From: Rivularia sp. MS3
Lineage (GTDB): Bacteria > Cyanobacteriota > Cyanobacteriia > Cyanobacteriales > Nostocaceae
Assembly: GCA_019192545.1 (NCBI GenBank)
Contig: JAHCMI010000073.1
Coordinates: forward strand, 1 to 47,960
Reading direction: 5' to 3'
Length of the DNA stretch: 47,960 nucleotides
Position numbers and translations under genes: made by a program. Below the pieces are notes generated by a model that saw only the letters and a program-made list of their open reading frames with translations, did not search any database and had not been told where the DNA came from. Numbering within the stretch: position 1 is the stretch's first letter; every line of letters starts with the position of its first letter. Positions 26,708-36,186 of this stretch are shown in pieces.

Positions 26708-27679
26708 ATGACAAAAAACTTTAAATCTGCTTCTATTTCGGAGAGTGTGCCTACTCAACGTATGGCTGATGTGTCTGGTAGCGCCCAACTCGTTGCTCTT
26801 TGGTTACACGGTAAAACTCCCAAGTCGCAGAAAAGTTACGACCGCGATGTACGCGAGTTTTTTAGTTTTCTTACCGGGCAAGCAATTAGTCAAGTCAGGT
26901 TAAATGATGTTGACCTGCGGACGGTAACTCTTAATGATATACAAGCTTTCCAGGATTATTTGGAGTCGCGCCGACCGGAACCAAAGCCCCGTGCCAAAAC
27001 TAAGCCTACGGGGAATTTAACTCCAAATGCGATTAAAAGAAAGATGGCTTCTGTTAAGTCTGTGCTAAGGTTTGGCTGTGAAATCGGATATTTACAGTAC
27101 AATGTCTCGGTTCCTGTGAAGCTTCCTAAAACTAAAAATACTTTAGCCGAGCGCTATTTAACTGAGATGGAAGTGATGACCATGATTGCTTTGTGTCAAA
27201 ATCAACGCGACCGTTTATTGTTGCGTTTGCTTTATTTGACTGGGGCTAGAGTGGGAGAAATTGCTTCTTTGAGATGGCGCGATATTAAACCAAACCGTGA
27301 TGGGCTAGGGCAGGTTACGTTGTTTGGGAAGGGGGATAGAACTCGGTTTGTGGTTATTAAGGCTGACCTTTACAAGCAGCTTTTGGAGTATCGGGGGAAG
27401 AAGGACGAAAACGATGCTGTCTTCCCCAGCCGCAAGACTCGTAAGCCTGTTTCTGCACGGCAGATTCATCATATAGTCAAAAATTGTGCTTTGAAAGCAA
27501 ACTTAAGTAAGGATATTAGTCCCCATTGGTTGCGTCACGCTCATGCTACTCATGCTCTTGACCGAGGTACACCACCACAGTTGGTGCAGGCAACGCTGGG
27601 ACATGAGGATTTATCGACTACTGGAAAATACGCCCACGCCCGTCCCAATCAATCTTCTGGATTAGACTTACCTGGTTAG
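26708..27679 (+). CDS. XerC/D-like tyrosine recombinase
   Basis: 323 residues. The N-terminal core-binding domain (about 20-140) includes TPKSQKSYDRDVREFFSFL; the catalytic domain (about 150-310) shows Arg in LTGARVGEIASLRW, a Lys-bearing beta-turn VTLFGKGDRTRF, His-x-x-Arg in SPHWLRHAHATHAL, and His plus Tyr in LGHEDLSTTGKYAH. The catalytic set is complete. Its likely role is plasmid dimer resolution, or integration and excision. It has no partner excisionase nearby. The second His-x-x-Arg context (HWLRHAHATH) is the XerD type. Confidence 0.9.
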   Translation: MTKNFKSASISESVPTQRMADVSGSAQLVALWLHGKTPKSQKSYDRDVREFFSFLTGQAISQVRLNDVDLRTVTLNDIQAFQDYLESRRPEPKPRAKTKPTGNLTPNAIKRKMASVKSVLRFGCEIGYLQYNVSVPVKLPKTKNTLAERYLTEMEVMTMIALCQNQRDRLLLRLLYLTGARVGEIASLRWRDIKPNRDGLGQVTLFGKGDRTRFVVIKADLYKQLLEYRGKKDENDAVFPSRKTRKPVSARQIHHIVKNCALKANLSKDISPHWLRHAHATHALDRGTPPQLVQATLGHEDLSTTGKYAHARPNQSSGLDLPG

Positions 27680-27780
27680 TGAAGAAAAATTGCATAAGTC
27701 CTGGGAATAAATGATAAACAGAAGTGAGGTTACGAATTAAGAATTCAACTAAAAAAATTATTCGAGGAGGGACACTTTAA

Positions 27781-28365
27781 TTATTTAACTGGGTGGTAAA
27801 GTTTATCTTTTTCGTTGAATCGCCACATATAATTACTTCTATCCCGGTTTTTACTCCATTCTTCAAACTCCTGCTTGTTAAGAGTTTCGAGCTTTTCTTT
27901 TAGCGTCGGGATATTAACGTTAAGTCGCAGCGCCAGCGTTTGTTCATCTAGAGGTTGGATTTGGGGTGGTCGTCCCGCTTGGTTGTAAGGATTGCCCGAA
28001 TTCTTCCGCCGATAGTTATTGGATGTACCAAGACCACCACTTTGCAAGGCGCTCAATACCCCTTCTATTCTCGCTACCCGGTCAGTCAGGACTTCTAATT
28101 TTTCCTCCATTCGGGAATCTGTGGAAGCTGGTGGTTGCTCCTGGATATTCTTGCTCAACTGCTCAAACTTTTCTTCTAGCATTTGCAGCTGCACTGCTAT
28201 ACAAGGTTCCATACCTTGTACATCACCTAACTCGTGAACCAACCCCCGAATAACAATGTCTGTAGCGGTATTACCTGGTTGGGGTGAAGATGCCTTCCGA
28301 AGCGCTTCTGCCAAGGTTTTGGGGATTCTGAAACTCATTAGCACCCGCTCATTTTGCTGCGTCAT
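27781..28365 (-). CDS. Putative ribbon-helix-helix DNA-binding protein with coiled coil
   Basis: 194 residues. The N-terminus (RVLMSFRIPKTLAEALRKA) fits a ribbon-helix-helix arm; the middle (about 65-110) is a coiled coil (MLEEKFEQLSKNIQE, KLEVLTDRVARIEGVL). The C-terminal region (about 130-194) contains LDEQTLALRLNVNIPTLKEKL, which could be a second helix-turn-helix, and a Trp-rich end. Direct repeats sit just upstream of its start, consistent with autoregulation. It is divergent from the NACHT-WD40 gene and may control that too. Confidence 0.65.
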   Translation of the reverse strand: MTQQNERVLMSFRIPKTLAEALRKASSPQPGNTATDIVIRGLVHELGDVQGMEPCIAVQLQMLEEKFEQLSKNIQEQPPASTDSRMEEKLEVLTDRVARIEGVLSALQSGGLGTSNNYRRKNSGNPYNQAGRPPQIQPLDEQTLALRLNVNIPTLKEKLETLNKQEFEEWSKNRDRSNYMWRFNEKDKLYHPVK

Positions 28366-28366
28366 G

Positions 28367-28388
28367 ATATACGTTGAAATATACGCTG
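28367..28388. promoter_or_regulatory. Direct repeats at the start of the RHH gene
   Basis: ATATACGTTG (28367-28376) and ATATACGCTG (28379-28388) are 12 bp apart, spacing typical of side-by-side RHH dimers. A third, partial ATAGTCAGC follows. Probable operator in the divergent region shared with the NACHT-WD40 gene. Confidence 0.5.
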
Positions 28389-28565
28389 TATAGTCAGCTT
28401 ATAACCCCGTGGTTAATTAACTTGCGCTTGCAAAAAATATTGACAGTACCGCTTGAATTTTTTTGTATTTCTGGTGAATGTATTAAAAAGTACTAATTAA
28501 TTACGCCTACATCGCCACTTTGTCTATAATTCCTTTAGCTACTTGTTCTACCGCAATCTCCCTCC

Positions 28566-31500
28566 ATGAACCCAATCAATCTGGATTTGCTGTTTAATGC
28601 AATTACTGGCATTGCTCAACCTTTGATTAAAGAAAAGGTTCAGCGTAATGAGACTGTGATCAAATTACTTAAGCAGTTTAAAATTGACCCAGAACATCCA
28701 CCGGGAGATTTTAGCGGAGTATACGCTTACACACTTGTAGAATATGGTGTTGAGAAACCAAAGCCCATTCTTGAGTTGTTTCGTCAACAAGAAATTAAAG
28801 CAGCGTTTCGCAAAGCATTTGACCACAACAACCCTTCAATATTGCTGTCTGAGGTAGATGCTTTTGTTGACGCTTATGCTTTGGGTGATGAAATCAAAAG
28901 TTTGAGAATTGATATTAAGCGGGAAATTGCAGCGTTTTATATTGTGTTTTCTCAAGTAGCTAAACGTACCCGCAACCCAGCTTCGACGATGATGAGCCAG
29001 CAAATTGGCTCTTTACATACAAGTATCACTAATATTCAAGAACAACTTGATAGAATGCCAACTCTTGAAGGTATTCGCACGGAAATTGCGCGGTTAGCAG
29101 CACAGAATTATCCAGCGTTACCAGGGGATGTAGAAACACAGCATTTGGGAGACGAGAATAAATGTAGGGCTGTAGCTTTAGCCCAACAAATGCGCGGCTG
29201 GTTTGAAACTTTAGGTTACAGCTTTGAAAATCACGAAGTTTGGGCAGAAGAATATTTTGAATTTATCATTAACATACCTGTAAGACGTAGCTTTGACCGC
29301 ATTCTTGTACGTGGAATCGCTGGAGAAATCGGACTTAGCGATGTTATGGCTTTGCGTTCTTCGGTGCAGGAACAAAAAACTGATGAAGGTTGGTTGGTAA
29401 CTACTCGTCGAATTTCTAGAGCAGCCCGTGATGAAGTTAAGAAGGAAGAAAACCGTTTTCTTGATTGCTATACTTTTGATGAACTGATTGACCTTGATGC
29501 TGATTTTTGCGGTTATGTTAATTGGTTGGAGGCGGAAATTCAACGCCGAAAAGTTGATACTAAGTATGTACCTTTAGCCTGTGTCAAAGAAGAACTTGAT
29601 CCAGTTACTAAACGACGCATAGGTGTCAGCCGTTATGAAGAAGAGGACGGTTGGATTGATGGCTACATTGATTTATGGTTGGATGACCCCGCGAAGGAGC
29701 ATATTTCTATACTGGGAGAATTCGGTACTGGTAAAACTTGGTTTGCCTTTCACTATGCTTGGACTGCATTACAACGCTACAAAGATGCTCAAAAAAGGGG
29801 TTTAGAGCGTCCCCGTTTACCTGTGGTAATTACCTTGCGGGATTTTGCAAAAGCTTTGAATGTAGAAAATGTTTTGGCAGGGTTCTTTTTTACTCAGCAT
29901 AATATCCGTATCAATAGCGATGTCTTCGACCAGTTGAACCGCATGGGTAAGCTGCTGTTAATTTTTGACGGTTTTGATGAGATGGCTGCAAAAGTTGACC
30001 GTCAGCAGATGATTAATAATTTCTGGGAATTAGCTAAGGTTGTGGTTCCTGGAGCCAAGGTGATTTTAACTTGTCGCACCGAACATTTTCCCGAAGCTCA
30101 AGAAGGACGCGCTTTACTGAATGCAGAGTTGCAAGCTTCTACTAAGAATTTAACCGGAGAAACACCCCAGTTTGAAGTGTTGGAACTGGAGAAATTCAAC
30201 GACGAGCAAATTAGACAAGTATTGTCATATCAAGCAGAAGCTGCAACCGTTGACCAAGTGATGGGCAATCCGCAATTATTAGACTTGGCACGTCGTCCAG
30301 TTTTAACAGAATTAATTTTAGAAGCATTACCAGATATTACAGCGGGTAAACCGATTGATATGTCGCGGGTTTATTTGTACGCAGTACGACGTAAGATGGA
30401 ACGGGATATTAAAGCAGAGCGTACTTTTACTTCTCTTGCGGATAAGATGTATTTCCTTTGTGAATTGGCTTGGGAAATGCTTTCTACTGACAGAATGAGC
30501 TTAAATTATCGTCTTTTCCCCAATAGAATAAGGCGCTTATTTGGTGAGGTGGTACAGGAAGAAAAAGACCTTGACCACTGGAATTTCGACATGATGGGTC
30601 AGACGATGCTGATTCGTAATGCTGATGGGGATTATACTCCAGCGCATCGTTCGTTATTAGAGTTTTTTGTGGCGTATAAATTTGCGGCAGAATTGGGAGC
30701 TTTGGCTGATGATTTTACAGAATTAGCTTCTTCACAATCTTGTTTGGATGTGGCTGCTGTACCCGTTGATTATGCTTGGTCTGGTTATTTTGAGCGTCAA
30801 TTAGATAATTCGGGAAATTGTATTGCGATTCCTCCATTAAAGGGATTTATTACAGAATCCTTGGAGAAATTGAAAGAAAATTTTGGGCGATCGCCACTGA
30901 CGAAAGCGGTGTTGGATTTGATGTTGGGGATGGTGGGAGATAATGAAGCGCTGGTTAAGGTTATTGAGATGACGAGGGGGAAAAGTGATGAGGAGGTTGG
31001 TTATGTTGGGGGAAATGCGGCTACTTTGGCGGTGAAGGTTGATAAAGCAGCTTTGGAGGGAAGAGATTTAAGTTTTGTTTCTATCAAAGAATCGGTACTT
31101 AATAATGTTAGTTTGCGAGGCACTAACTTCAAGCAGGCAAATCTAGCTAAATCTGTCTTTACCAAAACATTTGGAACAGCTTTGTCTGTAGTGTTTAGCC
31201 CGAACGGAGAATTCTTGGCAACAGGTGGTGATGATGGAATAATTCGCCTATGGAAATTAACAACTGGTAAGGAGATTTTAACTTTTAGGGGTCATATAAA
31301 TTCTGTGCGCTCAGTATCTTTCAACCCAGAAGGTACTTTACTTGTAAGTGGTAGTTACGATCAAACCATAAAAGTATGGGATGTGCAAAATGGTAAGTGC
31401 TTACATACTTTACGAGGACATACTGACATAGTATACTCAGTCGCTTTTAGCCCTGATGGTAATACAATTGCTAGCGGTAGTGATGACTATACAATTAAAT

Positions 31501-33020
31501 TATGGAACTATACTAATAACGAATGTTTAATTACTTTATCTGGGCATAAAAATAGGGTACGTTCCATAGCCTTTAGTCCTGATGGGAAGAAAATTGTTAG
31601 TGGAAGTTCCGATAGAACTTTGATTATATGGGATGTATATACAAAACAACCTTTAAATGTTTTAGAAAGTCATAGTCGTTGGTTGCGTTCGGTAACTTTT
31701 AGTGACGATGGGAAGATAATTGCCAGCGGTAGTGATGACGGTACGGTAAAAATTTGGGACGCTACCACTGGTGAATATCTAAAAACTTTGCACGGACACA
31801 GTAATCGTGTGCGTTCAGTCGTTTTCAGCCCAGATAGTCGAATAATTGCTAGTGGTGGTGACGACAATATGGTGAAAATTTGGGATGCTACCACTGGCGA
31901 ATATTTAACAACTTTACACGGACATATGAACTGGGTACGCTCCCTTTCTTTCAGCCCAGATAGCCAATTATTAGTCAGTTCTAGTGATGATTTAACAGTA
32001 AAAATTTGGGATATTAAAACATATCAATGTTTAAACACTTTACAGGGGCACAGTGGTTTAATACACTCACTTGCATTTAGCCCTGATAGGAATAAATTGG
32101 TTAGTAGTGGTAATAATGAACTAATCAAATTATGGGATGTTAACAATGGGAATCTTCTAAAAATTTTACATCAACACACTAATTGGGTACGTTCAATTGC
32201 TTTTAGTCCTGATGGTAAAACTCTTGCTAGTTGCAGTGGCGACCAAACAATCAAATTATGGGATATTCAAGCTGGTGAATGTTTAAATACTTTGTATGGG
32301 CACACAAATCAAATAATGTCCGTAACATTTAGTCCTGATGGCAAAATGCTTGCTAGTGGAGGTAGTGATTATAAAGTTCGATTATGGGATACAAGTAATG
32401 GTTTATGTACAAATACTATTAGGGCACATACTGGTTGGGTACGTTCAATTGCTTTTAGTCCTAATGGAAAGATATTTGCAACTGGGGGTGATGATGAAAT
32501 TATAAAACTATGGGATAAGAATACTGGTGAATGCGTACATATTTTTGAAGGACATAAAGGCTGGGTTGGGTCAATATCTTGGAGTCCAGATGGAAAAATA
32601 CTTGCTAGTTGCAGTAACGATAAAACTGTTAAATTATGGAATATAAAAATTGGTAAATGCACTCTCACGTTGCAGGGACATACAAATTGGGTAAAAGCAG
32701 TTGTATTTAGTAATGATGGGAAAATAGTAGCCAGTGGTGGCAATGATAAAACCGTTAAAATATGGGATGTATCAACTGGTCAATTCCTAAAAACTTTACA
32801 ACATACTTATGAAGTGCGTGCATTAGCCTTTAGTTCAGATACTCAAATTCTCGCAAGTAGTGGTAGTAATGAAACTATCCATATTTGGAACATCGAAACA
32901 GGGAAATGTTTGAAATCTTTATGCGATCGCCCTTACGAACGCATGAACATCACTGGCGTTAAAGGCTTAACCGATGCCGAAAAATCAACCCTAAAAGCAT
33001 TAGGCGCAGTCGAAGAGTAA
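28566..33020 (+). CDS. NACHT STAND protein with degenerate nuclease domain and 14 WD40 repeats
   Basis: 1484 residues. Residues 1-140 are a helical N-terminal domain of a type I associate with cyanobacterial NACHT proteins. About 198-325 resembles an Mrr-like restriction-endonuclease fold (ALAQQMRGWFETLGY, FDRILVRG, GWLVTTRRISRAARDE), but the expected Q/E-x-K is replaced (RGIAGE), so it is probably inactive. NACHT follows: Walker A GEFGTGKT (384-391) and Walker B LLLIFDGFDE (464-472). A short pentapeptide-like linker (about 828-865) precedes 14 WD40 repeats (about 866-1450), enough for two seven-bladed propellers. The tail RPYERMNITGVKGLT is one I recall from cyanobacterial WD40 proteins. Role: signalling or defence sensor. 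Confidence 0.9.
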   Translation: MNPINLDLLFNAITGIAQPLIKEKVQRNETVIKLLKQFKIDPEHPPGDFSGVYAYTLVEYGVEKPKPILELFRQQEIKAAFRKAFDHNNPSILLSEVDAFVDAYALGDEIKSLRIDIKREIAAFYIVFSQVAKRTRNPASTMMSQQIGSLHTSITNIQEQLDRMPTLEGIRTEIARLAAQNYPALPGDVETQHLGDENKCRAVALAQQMRGWFETLGYSFENHEVWAEEYFEFIINIPVRRSFDRILVRGIAGEIGLSDVMALRSSVQEQKTDEGWLVTTRRISRAARDEVKKEENRFLDCYTFDELIDLDADFCGYVNWLEAEIQRRKVDTKYVPLACVKEELDPVTKRRIGVSRYEEEDGWIDGYIDLWLDDPAKEHISILGEFGTGKTWFAFHYAWTALQRYKDAQKRGLERPRLPVVITLRDFAKALNVENVLAGFFFTQHNIRINSDVFDQLNRMGKLLLIFDGFDEMAAKVDRQQMINNFWELAKVVVPGAKVILTCRTEHFPEAQEGRALLNAELQASTKNLTGETPQFEVLELEKFNDEQIRQVLSYQAEAATVDQVMGNPQLLDLARRPVLTELILEALPDITAGKPIDMSRVYLYAVRRKMERDIKAERTFTSLADKMYFLCELAWEMLSTDRMSLNYRLFPNRIRRLFGEVVQEEKDLDHWNFDMMGQTMLIRNADGDYTPAHRSLLEFFVAYKFAAELGALADDFTELASSQSCLDVAAVPVDYAWSGYFERQLDNSGNCIAIPPLKGFITESLEKLKENFGRSPLTKAVLDLMLGMVGDNEALVKVIEMTRGKSDEEVGYVGGNAATLAVKVDKAALEGRDLSFVSIKESVLNNVSLRGTNFKQANLAKSVFTKTFGTALSVVFSPNGEFLATGGDDGIIRLWKLTTGKEILTFRGHINSVRSVSFNPEGTLLVSGSYDQTIKVWDVQNGKCLHTLRGHTDIVYSVAFSPDGNTIASGSDDYTIKLWNYTNNECLITLSGHKNRVRSIAFSPDGKKIVSGSSDRTLIIWDVYTKQPLNVLESHSRWLRSVTFSDDGKIIASGSDDGTVKIWDATTGEYLKTLHGHSNRVRSVVFSPDSRIIASGGDDNMVKIWDATTGEYLTTLHGHMNWVRSLSFSPDSQLLVSSSDDLTVKIWDIKTYQCLNTLQGHSGLIHSLAFSPDRNKLVSSGNNELIKLWDVNNGNLLKILHQHTNWVRSIAFSPDGKTLASCSGDQTIKLWDIQAGECLNTLYGHTNQIMSVTFSPDGKMLASGGSDYKVRLWDTSNGLCTNTIRAHTGWVRSIAFSPNGKIFATGGDDEIIKLWDKNTGECVHIFEGHKGWVGSISWSPDGKILASCSNDKTVKLWNIKIGKCTLTLQGHTNWVKAVVFSNDGKIVASGGNDKTVKIWDVSTGQFLKTLQHTYEVRALAFSSDTQILASSGSNETIHIWNIETGKCLKSLCDRPYERMNITGVKGLTDAEKSTLKALGAVEE

Positions 33021-33678
33021 CCGAGCAACTTCTTGAGAGCGGAAGCATTTGCTACTGACTACTATGCAAAAATATTTAATAAATATAGTGTATTTCTAAC
33101 TACTTAAAAGGTAGTTTGTTTGGCAATGCTTTCATCGCAAAAATGCGCTGATACGAGCTAATTTTAAAGAAATAAACGGCTCAAGGCTGCTCTATGGAAT
33201 ACTTTTGCAAAATATTATTAGTAGCGAAAACTACCTTATACTAAATATTAAAAATATCTGTTATCTTGTACTCAAAAATTTACTTGATTTCTTAAATTGG
33301 GTAAACAAAATGTTAATTAAAGGTACTTTTACCACTTAAACTTAAGGTCAAAATAAGTTCATGCTGCATTAATGACAGAGGTGAATGCTTGCCCCTGCGT
33401 TGTTTCAGGAAGTAATGGTTATTCTTCCTCTGGTGGCAGACCTAGTTTTTGCGGAATGCTGGACTGTATAATGCTTTCTCCCAGTTTTTGGCTCCTCTAC
33501 CTGATTTTTTAGTAGGAAGCTTATCAAATATTAGCAGTACTAAAAAATCTAAAAAAGTTTGTAATTTACGTGCCACAATCTTATTTAGTATAGAATTTCA
33601 GTATAAAATAAACTCTAGTTGAAAACTGAAAGCAGCAAAAGTACGATTGCCTCACTGAAAAAAGTCAATTAATTACTC
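33021..33678. other. Non-coding gap after the NACHT-WD40 gene
   Basis: No gene seen. A small inverted repeat AGGAAG-11-CTTCCT lies near 33408-33430, and the last 150 bases before 33679 are AT-rich and presumably hold a promoter. I saw no clear terminator for the long upstream gene. Confidence 0.45.
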
Positions 33679-34416
33679 ATGCCACAGTCTAATCAGTTAA
33701 TTACTTCGCCGCCAGATAATCGTTGTTCGGATTGTCTGTTCATGAAAATCAAGGGAGAACCGAAAGAATATGGTATATTCAGAAGAAAAACTAACCAACT
33801 AGAGCTTTACTTAACCCTCAATTTTAACGAGCAGTGGCAGGAAATACTTGGAGGTCAAGTCAAATTTGGGATTAAGGGTGGAGAACTACGGCTGAGTTTA
33901 GAAAATGGCAAAAGCCCTTATGAATTACGCCATTTGATGAATGGCTCTTTAGTTGTTAGTACCGATAAAGAGATTGAAATAAAACAAAGTTCTGAAAATA
34001 CAAATAGTGTTGGTAGTTCTTTATCCATAGACAAAGCAAGCTTAACTACTAAGCAGGAAGATAAAGACAAAATCAATAGAACAGAAAAATTTAAGAAAAC
34101 AACTTATTGTATTGAAACTAAAGGTTCTGAAGAAAAACCGATTTGGGTTTTTCAGGCAAACGCTGATGAACTTACTATAAAAGGAAATCTAATTGATGAA
34201 GAACTGGCAACAATTGTTATTACTGAAAATACATATGGTGTAAAGGCGACCTTTGAGGCTAAAAAGAAAGATATACGTTTGACTGAGTTTGAAGGAGCTT
34301 TACCGAGTTTTTTGCACCCTAATAAACATAAAGCTATTGAAAATATGATTGTTAATTATTTATTGAAAAATAAATTAAAACCTTACTTAAGTCGGGCAGA
34401 GTTACGACATGAATAA
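33679..34416 (+). CDS. Hypothetical protein, first gene of a two-gene operon
   Basis: 245 residues in two parts. The N-terminal part (about 14-95) has a CSDC pair and alternating beta-type segments (LELYLTLNF, GGELRLSLENG); the middle (about 100-135) is Ser/Lys-rich and probably disordered; the C-terminal part (about 140-245) is again beta-rich and ends in a basic helix. No recognised domain. Its stop overlaps the next start by 8 bases, so expression is coupled to the pentapeptide protein, and the two probably act together. Confidence 0.7.
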   Translation: MPQSNQLITSPPDNRCSDCLFMKIKGEPKEYGIFRRKTNQLELYLTLNFNEQWQEILGGQVKFGIKGGELRLSLENGKSPYELRHLMNGSLVVSTDKEIEIKQSSENTNSVGSSLSIDKASLTTKQEDKDKINRTEKFKKTTYCIETKGSEEKPIWVFQANADELTIKGNLIDEELATIVITENTYGVKATFEAKKKDIRLTEFEGALPSFLHPNKHKAIENMIVNYLLKNKLKPYLSRAELRHE

Positions 34417-35743
34417 AGAGCAATCGCTTCAAGAATTAGAAACAGAAATACAAAAAGTCATTGATGCAGATACAAATGACTTATTAGAGTTAGCAAAAAT
34501 CCTTGGCTATAATCTGCTAACCGATTTTGCTGAAGCAAACCTCAGAGGTGTGGATGTAAATAGTGCCGAATTAATTGGAGCCGACTTTAGAGACGTAGAC
34601 TTTAGTAATGCTAATTTGAGTAATGCTAATTTGAGTAATGCTAATTTGAGCAATGCTAATCTCAGCAACGCTAATTTGAGCAATGCTAATTTGAGCAATG
34701 CTAATTTGAGTAATGCTAATCTAAGCCACGCGAATCTAACTAATTCCAATTTGAGACAAGCTAATCTTAGTTATGCAAATTTACGCAATGCTAATCATTT
34801 GACTGCTGCTGATATAGAAGATGCTATTTTTGAAGGTTCTATTGCAAGTTTTGGATATTGGGTAAGAGCAGCGATAATTACTAACTACCTAAGTTATGGT
34901 GAGTCTTGTGGGAAATCTGATGATGCGAACTTGAGGGATGCCAAACAAATTATCGCTACCTTCAAATCTGGTGAAAAGTTTAGCGACGATTTTGTAGCAG
35001 AAACTGAGCAACTAGCAAAATTCATAATGGAAAAAAGAAAGACTGAAAGAGAAGAAAAAGTTAATTCAATAGAATCCTATAAAGAATATCTTGAAAAGTG
35101 TTTACCTCTTGATAAAGAAGGACGATTATCAGAATTTAACTACAAAATAGAACAGTCATTTAATAGATTCATAAATCAAACTGATAATGAAAATACCGTA
35201 GAACTAGAAAGATTAGGAAATTTTGTATTGACAAAAGTAAAAGAAAATAAGGAGGTTGTTATATCAGAACTTTTCAAAAAATACCTTGAGAATTCCTCAT
35301 CCCCTGATGAGGCATCTAGAATATTTGAATATCGCTATGAAATAGAAGAACTTGAGAAATCCTTTAAAGCCTGTGAAGAAGCTTCATTATGGCTATCTCA
35401 AAATCGTTCTGAATTAATTACACAGATAAGAAAATTAATTCTTGAAAATCAACTAATTATTGAAAATTCTAATAGGGTAGAAATTTATAATGAATTAGCC
35501 GACAGATTCTGTGAAAGTATTAACATATATCTACTCTGGATTGAAAATTTCATTGCAAATGGCGAAGAACCCACTCCCCTTCCAGAAGGGGTAATAAATT
35601 TAGCTTTACCTAATGATTATTATGTAAAAGTTTTTGAATACATTAAAAACCAAAAATTTTCTTTAGAAAACGGTCTATCCGAACGAGCAATCCGTGAACT
35701 AACCGGTTACTTTGACCGTTTTCTAATTAACACCTTAAAATAA
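34409..35743 (+). CDS. Pentapeptide-repeat protein with helical C-terminal half
   Basis: 444 residues. Residues about 45-135 are pentapeptide repeats, with a run of nearly identical NANLS units forming a right-handed quadrilateral helix. At DNA level this is a 15-bp tandem repeat (about 34602-34740), so copy number could vary by slippage. The C-terminal two thirds are charged helices (KRKTEREEKVNSIESYKEYL) with Lys/Glu periodicity, plus a segment FGYWVRAAIITNYLSYGESC whose role I do not know. It is coupled to the gene upstream. Some pentapeptide proteins mimic DNA or bind partners, but nothing here identifies one. Confidence 0.8.
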   Translation: MNKEQSLQELETEIQKVIDADTNDLLELAKILGYNLLTDFAEANLRGVDVNSAELIGADFRDVDFSNANLSNANLSNANLSNANLSNANLSNANLSNANLSNANLSHANLTNSNLRQANLSYANLRNANHLTAADIEDAIFEGSIASFGYWVRAAIITNYLSYGESCGKSDDANLRDAKQIIATFKSGEKFSDDFVAETEQLAKFIMEKRKTEREEKVNSIESYKEYLEKCLPLDKEGRLSEFNYKIEQSFNRFINQTDNENTVELERLGNFVLTKVKENKEVVISELFKKYLENSSSPDEASRIFEYRYEIEELEKSFKACEEASLWLSQNRSELITQIRKLILENQLIIENSNRVEIYNELADRFCESINIYLLWIENFIANGEEPTPLPEGVINLALPNDYYVKVFEYIKNQKFSLENGLSERAIRELTGYFDRFLINTLK

Positions 35744-35760
35744 GATATTTTTTGTCAAAT

Positions 35761-35925
35761 CTATTTTTGCAGTTCTTCTAAGTCTTTTTCATTACTTCTC
35801 CAAATTTCTGTTAGTTCTTGTCGTGTCAAATTAGGATAAGTATCCCTTAAATCAGCAGATATATTTTTAATTAAGACTTGAAGTCTTTCTTGAGGAGTTT
35901 GATAGGTGTAAGATTTTTCATTCAT
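35761..35925 (-). CDS. Small hypothetical protein, 54 residues
   Basis: The ATG at 35925 opens a frame reading MNEKSYTYQTPQERLQVLIK and ending in a charged helix (NEKDLEELQK), with stop at 35761. It lies 54 bases after the small zinc-ribbon-like gene in the same orientation and ends close to the converging pentapeptide gene. Codon use looks natural, but there is no ribosome binding site. Plausible, not certain. Confidence 0.45.
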   Translation of the reverse strand: MNEKSYTYQTPQERLQVLIKNISADLRDTYPNLTRQELTEIWRSNEKDLEELQK

Positions 35926-35979
35926 AACAATTATTCAAGAAATTATAAGTGATAGATTAATTAGTAACTTTATTCAAAT

Positions 35980-36186
35980 TCAACTCTTTGGATACAAATA
36001 CCTATTGCAATTCGGGCAGTAGTAACGATCATCATATTCCTCAAGTTTTTGATTAGGGATACAGTCTATTTTAGGTTGTGGGCATTTCGGATATCTTTCA
36101 AATATCTTGCTGTTTGAAATAGCCTGCCTTTGTTTAACGGTTATAAAAATATCTTCAGGTGACATAAAATACAATTGATTAGCCAC
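35980..36186 (-). CDS. Small protein with a C-terminal zinc-ribbon-like half
   Basis: 68 residues from a GTG at 36186 (an ATG at 36165 gives MSPEDIFITVK and 61 residues). It contains cysteines in PKCPQPKIDCIP and a terminal CPNCNRYLYP, so a small zinc-binding fold is likely. No clear ribosome binding site. It may form an operon with the 54-residue gene just downstream. Confidence 0.5.
   Translation of the reverse strand: MANQLYFMSPEDIFITVKQRQAISNSKIFERYPKCPQPKIDCIPNQKLEEYDDRYYCPNCNRYLYPKS

Noticed and set aside
26476-26724. 82-codon frame just before the recombinase
   Set aside because: It spans two palindromes and overlaps the recombinase start; composition does not look coding.
34507-34749. 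Leftward 80-codon frame of Leu/Ala repeats
   Set aside because: It is the mirror of the pentapeptide repeat coding on the other strand.
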